Shown in pieces: positions 7,330 to 13,307 of a DNA stretch of 17,835 nucleotides. The translations under genes and the position numbers were made by a program. The stretch comes from CAYGWX01 sp964353855 [NCBI: uncultured bacterium] (GTDB lineage Bacteria > Edwardsbacteria > CAYGWX01). The notes beneath the pieces were generated by a model. The model did no database searches. It had not been told where the DNA came from and was given only the letters and a program-made list of their open reading frames with translations. The stretch lies in the NCBI GenBank assembly GCA_964353855.1, contig CAYGWX010000004.1, positions 12,676 through 30,510 of the forward strand, given 5' to 3'. Each line of letters begins with the position of its first letter. Position 1 is the stretch's first letter.

Positions 7330-7465
7330 TATCCGGGGTGAGTTTTTATCCTCTTTCGTCTTTCTCTGCGCCCTTTCAAAATCCTTCTTTGCGTCCTCTG
7401 CGGTAAGTCTTTTCCTTTAAGCCTCTTAAGCATTACGGACTCCCTCCTCCCATCCTGCTCGTTCA

Positions 7466-7536
7466 ATTAGCGTGAAATTGGTGTTAAATTGGCGTCAAGT
7501 TGGCGTTAAGTTGGCGTTAAATTGGCGATAAATTGG
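7466..7536 (+). repeat. 11-bp direct repeat array B
   Basis: Six units in perfect 11-base register, attagcgtgaa, attggtgttaa, attggcgtcaa, gttggcgttaa, gttggcgttaa and attggcgataa, plus a partial attgg. The consensus is rttggcgttaa. It lies about 135-205 bp upstream of the transketolase promoter, so an iteron-like or bent-DNA regulatory role is possible, but no binding protein is indicated. Confidence 0.8.
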
Positions 7537-7624
7537 ACGGAACATGGCGGGAAGCCTTCCCGCACATCTCCTTTGCTGTTCCCAGGCATCGCCCACACGC
7601 TATCCACCATCCGGTCTTTTTCTC

Positions 7625-7652
7625 CTCACTTCTCACGTCTCACCTCTTACGC
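7625..7652 (+). repeat. Heptamer direct repeat (ctcacnt)
   Basis: Four adjoining units ctcactt, ctcacgt, ctcacct and cttacgc. The array ends 17 bases before the -35 box of the transketolase promoter. It has the same unit length as the arrays at 6687 and 12501 but a different sequence. Confidence 0.65.
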
Positions 7653-7669
7653 GCCTTTGGGCGGAACTG

Positions 7670-7699
7670 TTGACAGGTTGAAAGTGTTTATGTTATATT
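7670..7699 (+). promoter_or_regulatory. Sigma-70-type promoter for the transketolase operon
   Basis: A perfect TTGACA (7670-7675) is separated by 18 bases from TATATT (7694-7699), with an extended -10 TGt directly before it (7691-7693). Transcription would start near 7706, leaving a leader of about 45 bases before the ATG at 7752. Confidence 0.75.
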
Positions 7700-7751
7700 A
7701 GTTCAAGGTGTTACATCCAACCTTATTTTACTCCCTTCCGAAAGAGATATC

Positions 7752-8588
7752 ATGGTTAAATTGTCGCTTCCAGAACTGAAGGCCAAGGCCAATGAAGTGC
7801 GGCGTACTCTGATTCCGGCCCTGGTGGAGGCGGGGTCGGGGCATTCCGGGGGCCCGCTCTCCCAGGTGGACATCCTGACCGTGCTCTACTGGGAGCGGAT
7901 GAAACACGATCCCCAAAACCCCAAGTGGGAGGGAAGGGACTACTTCTTCCTGTCCAAGGGGCATGCCTGCCCCTCCTTATACGTCGTCCTGGCGCTTTGC
8001 GGCTATTTCCCCAAAGAATGGCTGATGACGCTGCGCAAGCTGGGGACGAAGCTGCAGGGCCATCCCCACCGCCTGGATACCCCGGGCCTGGAGTCCTCTG
8101 CGGGTTCCCTGGGCCAGGGACTTTCGCTTTCCGTGGGCGCGGCCCTGGGATTGAGGCTGGATAAGAAATCCAACCGGGTCTTCTGCCTGATGTCCGACGG
8201 AGAGCACCAGGAGGGGCAGACCTGGGAGGCCATCATGTGCGCGGGACACTATAAGTTAGACAACCTCTGCGGGATCGTGGATGATAACCGGTTGCAGATC
8301 GACGGGCCGGTGGAGGAGGTCATGGGGGTGGAGCTTCTGGCCGAAAAATACCGCTCCTTCCGCTGGCACGTGATCGAGGTGGACGGCCATGACATCGAGA
8401 CCATTATCAAGGCCTTGGACGAGGCCGGGCGGACCAGGGGAAAGCCCACGGTCATCGTCGCCCACACCATCAAGGGCAAAGGGGTCTCGTTCATGGAGAA
8501 CCAGGTGGATTGGCACGGCAAGCCCCCCAACAAGGAGGAGGGAGAAAGGGCCCTGGCCGAATTGGAGAAGGAGAGGGAGGCGCTATGA
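7752..8588 (+). CDS. tktN: Transketolase, N-terminal (thiamine diphosphate-binding) subunit
   Basis: The 278-residue product is the pyrophosphate-binding half of a split transketolase, which moves two-carbon ketol units between sugar phosphates in the non-oxidative pentose phosphate pathway in the cytoplasm. Visible motifs are GSGHSGGPLS (28-37), LSKGHAC (67-73), GSLGQGLSLS (118-127), and the cofactor motif SDGE (148-151) followed by DDN ending at residue 179, the usual metal/diphosphate pair. The length fits the N-terminal subunit of two-gene transketolases known from archaea and many bacteria; the other half follows at once. The start ATG has a modest site aaagaga (7741-7747) upstream. The stop overlaps the next start as ATGA, so the two subunits should be made in step. 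It is the first gene after the promoter at 7670. Confidence 0.95.
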   Translation: MVKLSLPELKAKANEVRRTLIPALVEAGSGHSGGPLSQVDILTVLYWERMKHDPQNPKWEGRDYFFLSKGHACPSLYVVLALCGYFPKEWLMTLRKLGTKLQGHPHRLDTPGLESSAGSLGQGLSLSVGAALGLRLDKKSNRVFCLMSDGEHQEGQTWEAIMCAGHYKLDNLCGIVDDNRLQIDGPVEEVMGVELLAEKYRSFRWHVIEVDGHDIETIIKALDEAGRTRGKPTVIVAHTIKGKGVSFMENQVDWHGKPPNKEEGERALAELEKEREAL

Positions 8589-9577
8589 AGACCCTCGAAT
8601 TCATGCGCCTCGTGCCCGAGATCACCCCGGACCTCATCAAGACCGGCAAGGCCACTCGCTTCGGCCTGGGGGAAGGCCTCCTGGAGATGGCCGAGACCAA
8701 CCCCAATGTCGTGGTGCTGGACGCCGACCTCTCCAAGTCCACGACCACGAACCTCTTCGCCAAGAAATACCCGGAGCGGTTCTTCAACATCGGGATCGCG
8801 GAGCAGAACCTGATGGGCGTGGCCGGGGGCCTCTCCCTGGTTGGCAAGATCCCCTACCTGGCGACCTACGGGGCCTTTGCCGTGGGCCGGACCTTCGACC
8901 AGACCCGGGTCTCGGTGGCCTACGGGAACCTGAACGTGAAGATCAATGCCATGCACGGCGGCATCTCGGTCGGCCCGGACGGGGCCACGCACCAGATGAT
9001 GGAAGATTTCGCCCTGGCCCGGGTCCTGCCGGGGATGAAGCTGATCGCGCCCTGCGACTACGAGGAGGCCAAGAAGGCAGTGAAGGCCGTGGCCGAGTTC
9101 TGGGGACCCGTGGTCATCCGCTACGGAAGGGAAGCCGTGCCCATCCTCACGACCAAAGAGACACCGTTTCAGATCGGCCGTGCCGAGACCTATGTGGAGG
9201 GCAAGGATTTGACGATCATCGCCTGCGGGGTGATGGTCTATCTCTCTCTGCTCGCGGCCCAGGCCCTGGAGAAGGAGGGGATTCACGCCCGGGTGATCAA
9301 CTGCCACACTATCAAGCCGATCGATAAAGAGACGATCATCAAGGCGGCGAAAGAGACCGGGGCCATCGTCACGGCCGAGGAGCACCAGGTCATGGCCGGG
9401 TTCGGGAGCGCGGTGGCCGAGGTCGTGGTCCAGAACCATCCCGTGCCCATGGAGTTCGTGGGAATGAAAGACCGCTTCGGGGAGTCCGGAAAGCCCTGGG
9501 AGCTCCTCAAGGCCTTCGGGATGATGGACACGGACATCGCGGCCGCGGCCCATCGGGTGCTGGAGAGGAAGAAGTAA
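8585..9577 (+). CDS. tktC: Transketolase, C-terminal (pyrimidine-binding) subunit
   Basis: The 330-residue product pairs with the preceding subunit to form the active transketolase heterotetramer. It holds the Pyr domain with the conserved Glu that activates the thiamine diphosphate (GIAEQN, E73), the GGISVGPDGATHQ segment (125-137), and a C-terminal transketolase domain (VTAEEHQVMAGFGSAVAE, about 242-259). An upstream start at 8510 would add 25 low-complexity residues lying inside the previous gene. I prefer the ATG at 8585, which overlaps the previous stop (ATGA) and follows gagggagg. A DXS-like identity is less likely, because that enzyme is a single polypeptide of about 620 residues. Confidence 0.95.
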   Translation: MKTLEFMRLVPEITPDLIKTGKATRFGLGEGLLEMAETNPNVVVLDADLSKSTTTNLFAKKYPERFFNIGIAEQNLMGVAGGLSLVGKIPYLATYGAFAVGRTFDQTRVSVAYGNLNVKINAMHGGISVGPDGATHQMMEDFALARVLPGMKLIAPCDYEEAKKAVKAVAEFWGPVVIRYGREAVPILTTKETPFQIGRAETYVEGKDLTIIACGVMVYLSLLAAQALEKEGIHARVINCHTIKPIDKETIIKAAKETGAIVTAEEHQVMAGFGSAVAEVVVQNHPVPMEFVGMKDRFGESGKPWELLKAFGMMDTDIAAAAHRVLERKK

Positions 9578-9583
9578 GAGAAC

Positions 9584-10156
9584 GTGAAACGGCTCGTCCG
9601 CTCCTCTCTGCTGCTCCTCCCTCTCCTCTGTGGTTTTGCCTCATCCTCCCAGGCCATGGGAAGGAGGACGGAGGTCAGGCAGGCGGCTGTGGCAGTTCCC
9701 GCTCCTCTGGACAGCCTCAGAATCGTAATCGAAAAGGGGGCCCGGACCCTCACCCTCTGGTCCGGCTCGCAGAAGATCAAGGACTATCCTGTCGTCCTGG
9801 GCCTGAATCCGGGCGGTCGGAAGCTCCACGAGGGGGACTTCCGCACCCCGGAGGGGGAGTACGTCATCTCGAGCAAGTATAAGCACAAGCGCTGGCAGTG
9901 GTTCATGGGCATCTCCTATCCGAACGATTCCGACCGGGTGGCCTACGAGAAGGCCAAGCAGGAGAACCGGATTCCCGTCGTCAACGGCCAGGTCCCCGGG
10001 GTCGGAGGCAGCGTGGGGATCCACGGCACGGCCTCGGACGAGGCGAACAAGGCCAAAGAGGACTGGACCTTCGGGTGCATCTCGCTCCTTTCCTCGGACG
10101 TGAAGGAATTGGCCGAGGTCGTTAAGATCGGCACCAAGGTGGAGATCAAGCCATAA
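9584..10156 (+). CDS. Exported L,D-transpeptidase (YkuD family)
   Basis: The 190-residue product begins with a signal peptide (MKRLVRSSLLLLPLLCGFAS, cut near SSQA). The YkuD domain runs from LRIVIEKGARTLTLW (about 45) to the C-terminus. It has GDFRTPEGEY (84-93) and the catalytic signature I-H-G-T (146-149) with T-F-G-C-I (162-166), where Cys165 is the expected nucleophile and His147 its partner. Such enzymes make 3-3 crosslinks in peptidoglycan or attach proteins to it in the periplasm. The start is a GTG only six bases after the transketolase stop, so it is probably cotranscribed. There is no LysM or other wall-binding domain. Confidence 0.9.
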   Translation: MKRLVRSSLLLLPLLCGFASSSQAMGRRTEVRQAAVAVPAPLDSLRIVIEKGARTLTLWSGSQKIKDYPVVLGLNPGGRKLHEGDFRTPEGEYVISSKYKHKRWQWFMGISYPNDSDRVAYEKAKQENRIPVVNGQVPGVGGSVGIHGTASDEANKAKEDWTFGCISLLSSDVKELAEVVKIGTKVEIKP

Positions 10157-10164
10157 GGAAGATG

Positions 10165-10323
10165 ATGGCGACAGAGTGCCTTCCCGCCATAGGACACAAG
10201 CCTCAGCTCCTCCGTCCTGGACAAACCTGCCCGCATTGCGGGATGGCCTTGCTGGAGTTGACCCCGGACCAAGAGTTAGCCTGCCCCCTGTGCGGGCTCA
10301 GGACCGGTTCGCCCTGCACCTGA
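10165..10323 (+). CDS. Small zinc-ribbon protein (52 aa)
   Basis: This small frame reads MATECLPAIGHK, then C-P-H-C-G (22-26) and C-P-L-C-G (40-44), a four-cysteine zinc ribbon with 14 residues between the knuckles. A further Cys lies at residue 5 and another at 51. An ATG three bases earlier (10162) is too close to the aagga at 10155-10159, so I take the second. It starts eight bases after the transpeptidase stop, consistent with an operon position. The family is not recognised. It could be a metal-binding adaptor or a heavy-metal-binding-domain-like fragment. The spacing and the paired CPxCG motifs make it likely to be real despite its size. Confidence 0.65.
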   Translation: MATECLPAIGHKPQLLRPGQTCPHCGMALLELTPDQELACPLCGLRTGSPCT

Positions 10324-10332
10324 TGACATGAC

Positions 10333-10353
10333 GCGGGAGCCGTGGGCTCCTGT
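10333..10353 (+). promoter_or_regulatory. Intra-operon hairpin, possible weak terminator
   Basis: The arm ggagcc (10336-10341) pairs with ggctcc (10345-10350) around gtg, extendable by three pairs including two G-T wobbles. The following tgttctt is only partly T-rich, so at most it attenuates readthrough between the zinc-ribbon gene and the DUF302 gene. It could also protect a processed mRNA end. Confidence 0.35.
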
Positions 10354-10371
10354 TCTTGAAAAGGAGGAATC

Positions 10372-10755
10372 ATGGATTTCGAGTATCGCGTGGAGAGCAA
10401 AAAATCATTCCCCGAAGCCGTGGCCGCGGTGGAGGCCAAGACCACCGAGAAAGGCTTCCGGGTTCTGCACGTGCACGATGTGCAGGCCACCCTGGCCGAA
10501 AAAGGCTTCCAGCGCGAGCCCCTCGTGATCATCGAGGTCTGCAACGCCAAGTTCGCCCACCAGGTGCTCTCCAAGGACATGAAGGTGAGCCTGTTCCTGC
10601 CCTGCAAGATCAACGTGTTCACTCAGGGGGGAAAGACCCATCTCTCAGCTCTCCGGCCCGCGGCCATGCCGCAGTTCTTCCCGAACTCCGGAATCGAGGC
10701 CACCGCGCAGGAGGTAGATAAGGTCATCACCAGCATCGTGGATGAGGCCCTCTAA
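10372..10755 (+). CDS. DUF302 family protein
   Basis: The 127-residue cytoplasmic protein (no signal sequence) has the DUF302 pattern: an N-terminal strand-helix unit (SFPEAVAAVEAKTTEKGF), then V-C-N-A-K-F-A (56-62), and F-L-P-C-K-I-N-V-F (75-83). The two Cys in CNA and LPC are the hallmark of this family, whose biochemical role is not settled; members often lie beside redox or metal genes. A near-perfect aaggagg (10361-10367) lies four bases before the ATG, so strong translation is expected. The stop lies four bases before the ATG of the OsmC-family gene, a tight pairing that suggests a shared redox role. Confidence 0.85.
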   Translation: MDFEYRVESKKSFPEAVAAVEAKTTEKGFRVLHVHDVQATLAEKGFQREPLVIIEVCNAKFAHQVLSKDMKVSLFLPCKINVFTQGGKTHLSALRPAAMPQFFPNSGIEATAQEVDKVITSIVDEAL

Positions 10756-10759
10756 ACCC

Positions 10760-11194
10760 ATGATCGAGGAACCCAAGGGGACCATCAAGCAGGCCCGGAT
10801 CTCCTGGAAAGGGGAGAAGGCCTTCGAGGCCTGGGCCGGGAGCGGACACGCCCTCCGGCTGGATGCCGACCGGGAGAAGAACAGCGGGCCCTCGCCGATC
10901 GAGCTCCTGCTCCTGGGGCTGGGGGGATGCACGGCCACGGACGTGGTGAACATCATTCAGAAGAAGCGGCTGGACCTCAAAGGGTACGAGGTGGAGGTGG
11001 AAGGGGAGCAGGCCGTGGATTATCCCAAGGTGTACACCAGGATCAAAGTGACCCATATCTTCCGAGGGAAGGGCATCCCGGCCAAGGCCGTGGAGGAGGC
11101 CATCCATCTCTCGGAAAGCAAGTACTGCTCGGCGGCCGCGATGCTCTCCAAGACCGCCCGTATCGAGACGAGCTACCGCATCGAGGAGCCATAG
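10760..11194 (+). CDS. OsmC/Ohr-family protein (YhfA-like), thiol-dependent peroxide reductase candidate
   Basis: The 144-residue product shows the OsmC fold motifs GPSPIELLLLGLGGCTATD (43-61) with Cys57, and ESKYCSAAAML (119-129) with Cys123. In OsmC/Ohr proteins these two cysteines reduce organic hydroperoxides. The family also includes YhfA-type members of unclear substrate, which this resembles in its GGCT segment. No signal peptide. An ATG at 10742 would add six residues and overlap the previous gene by 14 bases; I prefer 10760, four bases after the DUF302 stop, though neither has a strong ribosome-binding site. It is the last gene before the terminator at 11209. Confidence 0.88.
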   Translation: MIEEPKGTIKQARISWKGEKAFEAWAGSGHALRLDADREKNSGPSPIELLLLGLGGCTATDVVNIIQKKRLDLKGYEVEVEGEQAVDYPKVYTRIKVTHIFRGKGIPAKAVEEAIHLSESKYCSAAAMLSKTARIETSYRIEEP

Positions 11195-11208
11195 CGTCCA
11201 GGAACCCT

Positions 11209-11240
11209 GAAAGGACGGCATCCGCCGTCCTTTCTTCATT
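11209..11240 (+). terminator. Intrinsic terminator of the transketolase-OsmC operon
   Basis: The arm gaaaggacggc (11209-11219) pairs perfectly with gccgtcctttc (11224-11234) around the loop atcc, and tt-catt follows. The stem is strong; the T-rich tail is short and broken by C and A. It lies 14 bases after the OsmC stop. Confidence 0.65.
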
Positions 11241-11247
11241 GGGGGTC

Positions 11248-11277
11248 TTAACAAACAGGGGTTGTTTCTGGTATCCT
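11248..11277 (+). promoter_or_regulatory. Promoter of the metal-uptake operon with a dyad in its spacer
   Basis: TTAACA (11248-11253) and TATCCT (11272-11277) are 18 bases apart, with an extended -10 TGg directly before the latter (11269-11271). This is the same layout as the transketolase promoter. The dyad aacaa (11250-11254) / ttgtt (11262-11266) overlaps the -35 and spacer. A metal-responsive repressor could act there, but the dyad is short and does not match a Zur or MntR box that I know. Confidence 0.5.
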
Positions 11278-11310
11278 TTTAAGAGACCTAAACCCAAGAA
11301 GGGGACACTC

Positions 11311-11517
11311 ATGGCCCAAAGGACCTATTACTGTCTGGACTGCGGATATACCTGGGGGGTGGACTTCACCGCGGGAAGGCCAGCGGCCTGCCCGAAATGC
11401 CAGGGCACCCGGGTCGAACGCGCCCGGGAGGAACAGGGACACGCCCGCGGAGCGGAGACCGGCAGGGGTTCCTGCGGCCCGGGCGGGGCGAAGGCGACTC
11501 CTGTCTCGAAAGGATGA
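11311..11517 (+). CDS. Small two-CxxC (rubredoxin/zinc-ribbon-like) protein
   Basis: The 68-residue protein begins MAQRTYYCLDCGYTW and carries C-L-D-C (8-11) and C-P-K-C (28-31), a four-Cys metal site. The second half is Arg/Gly/Ala-rich and probably disordered (ERAREEQGHARGAETG). Reading further upstream in the same frame is possible back to 10927, but that stretch is out of frame with the OsmC gene and crosses the terminator. The ATG at 11311 follows aagaagggg. Its stop lies one base before the next ATG, so it is translationally linked to the metal-binding lipoprotein. A zinc-ribbon heading a zinc-uptake operon suggests metal sensing or storage, which is inference. Confidence 0.7.
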   Translation: MAQRTYYCLDCGYTWGVDFTAGRPAACPKCQGTRVERAREEQGHARGAETGRGSCGPGGAKATPVSKG

Positions 11518-11518
11518 A

Positions 11519-12418
11519 ATGAACAGAGCATCAAGAGTCCTAACGATCCTTCTCGGCCTGGCTATCCTCCTTCCCGGGTGCGGGACGAAACCGTCCGAGA
11601 AGAAGGGCTTGAGGATCCTGTGCACGGTGTTCCCGATGTACGTGTTCACCCGGAACATCGTGGGCGATATCCCCGGGGTGGCCGTGGAGCTCATGCTTCC
11701 GGCCAGCCTGGGATGCCCGCACGACTACAGCCTGACCCCCGGGGACATGGAGAAGATCATGAGCGCGGACGTCCTGGTGGTGAACGGCCTGGGCCTGGAG
11801 GAGTTCCTGGCCAAGCCCGCGCTGGGGGCCAATCCCAGGCTCAAGGTGATCGACGCCAGCTACGGGCTCGCGCCCATCACGGACAGCCACGGGACGAATC
11901 CCCATGCCTGGGTGAGCCTGACCGACGCCTTTTCCCAGGTGCGGAACATCGCCTTCGGACTGGCGGATTTGGATCCCAAGAACGCGGCTCAGTACAAGAA
12001 GAACGGCGCCTCCTATGCCGCGGAGTTCATGGTCCTGCGCACGGACTTCCTCCTGGCCCTGAAGGGCGCGCCGGACAAGCGCATCGTGACCTTCCACGAT
12101 GCCTTCGCCTATTTCGCCAAGGACCTCGGCCTGGAGGTCGTGGCCGTGATCGAGGAGACCCCGGGCCAGGAGCCCGCGGCCGGGGACCTGGCCAAGCTGG
12201 CCAGGAAAATCAAGGAAGCCAGGCCCCTGGGCATCTTCGCCGAGCCGCAGTACCCCGGGAAGGTGGCCGAGGTCCTGTCCGGGGAATCCGGGGTCCCGGT
12301 CTACGTCCTGGACCCGGTGGCTTCCGGGGAGATGACCCCCACGGCGTACATGGATGGGATGAGGAAGAACCTGGAGACGCTGAAGAAGGCGATTGAGATA
12401 ACGAAAAGCAATAAATAG
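11519..12418 (+). CDS. znuA: Metal ABC transporter substrate-binding lipoprotein (ZnuA/TroA-like)
   Basis: The 299-residue product has a lipoprotein signal (LAILLPGC, Cys21). It belongs to the cluster A-I solute-binding proteins for zinc or manganese. Likely metal ligands are His68 (CPHDY), His129 (NPHAW), His193 (TFHDAF), and either Asp265 (YVLDP) or Glu242 (AEPQ). The long His/Asp-rich loop of many zinc-specific ZnuA proteins is missing; only SHGTNPH stands near that place. Zinc is therefore favoured by the neighbourhood but manganese is not excluded. The start at 11519 follows aagga (11510-11514) by four bases. The protein hands metal to the permease and ATPase encoded downstream. Confidence 0.9.
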   Translation: MNRASRVLTILLGLAILLPGCGTKPSEKKGLRILCTVFPMYVFTRNIVGDIPGVAVELMLPASLGCPHDYSLTPGDMEKIMSADVLVVNGLGLEEFLAKPALGANPRLKVIDASYGLAPITDSHGTNPHAWVSLTDAFSQVRNIAFGLADLDPKNAAQYKKNGASYAAEFMVLRTDFLLALKGAPDKRIVTFHDAFAYFAKDLGLEVVAVIEETPGQEPAAGDLAKLARKIKEARPLGIFAEPQYPGKVAEVLSGESGVPVYVLDPVASGEMTPTAYMDGMRKNLETLKKAIEITKSNK

Positions 12419-12500
12419 TAACGCATGGTAATGTATTGTGACATCAACCGTGGTACGGTCTAACCTTCCTCCCGAATAACTTCTAAATCGCATGTCTTTA

Positions 12501-12535
12501 AGTCCACAGTCCACGGTCAACGGTCTACAGTCAAT
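12501..12535 (+). repeat. Heptamer direct repeat (rgtchac) over the ABC ATPase start
   Basis: Five adjoining units: agtccac, agtccac, ggtcaac, ggtctac and agtcaat. The last two bases belong to the ATG at 12534. The repeat fills the place where a ribosome-binding site would be expected. Confidence 0.8.
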
Positions 12536-13307
12536 GAAAGAGCACGCCCTGGAGATCCGGGATCTGAGCGTGACCCTGGGCGGCGTCCCGATCCTCGCGG
12601 GAGTGAGCGCGGACATCGTCTTCGGGGAGGTGACCGCGATCATCGGGCCCAACGGGGCCGGGAAGACGACCCTCCTGTCCGCGATCCTGGGGCTCGTGCC
12701 CTACCAGGGCGAGATCCGCTTCTGCCCCTGCCTGGAACACGGCGGGGGAAAACCCCGGGTGAACTACGTGCCCCAGCAGCTGGACTTCGACCGCGGGGCC
12801 CCGGTCACCGCGCTGGAGTTCCTTTGCCTCTCCACCCAGAGGCGGCCGCTGTGGTTCGGCCCCCGGAAGCGGGCCCGGACCGAGGCCCTGGGGAACCTGG
12901 AACGGGTGAATGCCGCGCACCTCGCCGCAAGGCCCCTGGGCAGGCTCTCCGGGGGGGAGTTTCAGCGCGTGATGCTGGCCCTGGCCCTCGCGCCCAAGCC
13001 CGACATCCTGCTCCTGGACGAGCCGGTGTCCGGGGTGGACGCGGGCGGGGAGGAGCTGTTCTGCGAGCTATTGGACAAGCTCCGCCAGGAGGCCGGCTTC
13101 ACCCTCGTCCTCATCTCACACGACCTGCAGATCGTGACCCGGCACGCCGACCACGTGATCTGCCTGAACAAGACCGTGCAGTGCGAAGGCCGGGCCGTGG
13201 ACATCCTGACCCCGGAGAACCTCGCGGCCGTGTTCGGGCTGCACACCGGGCTGTACAGCCATGCCGGTGACCTTAAAGGGTGCGCGGAGCATGGTCACCC
13301 CACTTAG
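12534..13307 (+). CDS. znuC: Metal ABC transporter ATP-binding protein (ZnuC-like)
   Basis: The 257-residue cytoplasmic ATPase powers the metal importer. It has Walker A GPNGAGKTT (38-46), a Q-loop at Q81/Q82, the signature LSGGE (138-142), Walker B DILLLDEP (157-164) and the switch His196 (ISHD). The start is uncertain. An ATG at 12492 would add 14 residues (MSLSPQSTVNGLQS), mostly encoded by the heptamer repeat, while the ATG at 12534 gives the usual N-terminus for this family. Neither has a clear ribosome-binding site. A gap of 115 bases separates it from the lipoprotein gene, with a small dyad accgt/acggt at 12447-12459. Its end overlaps the permease gene, typical for these operons. Confidence 0.92.
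   Translation: MKEHALEIRDLSVTLGGVPILAGVSADIVFGEVTAIIGPNGAGKTTLLSAILGLVPYQGEIRFCPCLEHGGGKPRVNYVPQQLDFDRGAPVTALEFLCLSTQRRPLWFGPRKRARTEALGNLERVNAAHLAARPLGRLSGGEFQRVMLALALAPKPDILLLDEPVSGVDAGGEELFCELLDKLRQEAGFTLVLISHDLQIVTRHADHVICLNKTVQCEGRAVDILTPENLAAVFGLHTGLYSHAGDLKGCAEHGHPT

Larger units (their letters stand above)
6933..7669. other. Gene-free, repeat-rich intergenic region
   Basis: I see no convincing gene here. A possible 121-codon frame at 7055-7420 runs through repeats and inverted repeats, has no family features and lacks a good ribosome-binding site. The region holds an 11-bp array (7031-7074), a terminator-like hairpin (7101-7123), a cluster of GC-rich inverted repeats (7185-7329), a segment resembling a dispersed ctttgcgtcctctgcgg repeat (about 7362-7405), a second 11-bp array (7466-7536), a small hairpin (gcgggaa 7547-7553 with ttcccgc 7557-7563) and a heptamer array (7625-7652). 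It reads as a sink for small repeats between two transcription units. Confidence 0.6.

Noticed and set aside
7055-7420. 121-codon + strand frame in the repeat-rich gap
   Set aside because: It crosses a terminator-like hairpin and four inverted repeats, and has no ribosome-binding site or family motif.
7466-7536. CRISPR array
   Set aside because: Units are 11 bp, adjoining and without spacers, and no cas gene is nearby.
8249-9553. 434-codon open frame on the minus strand opposite the transketolase genes
   Set aside because: Its product is rich in His, Gly and Asp with no motif and lies opposite two unmistakable genes; high GC makes such antisense frames common.
11540-12652. 370-codon minus-strand frame opposite the metal-binding lipoprotein gene
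   Set aside because: It is the antisense of a gene with lipobox and metal ligands and has no recognisable domain.
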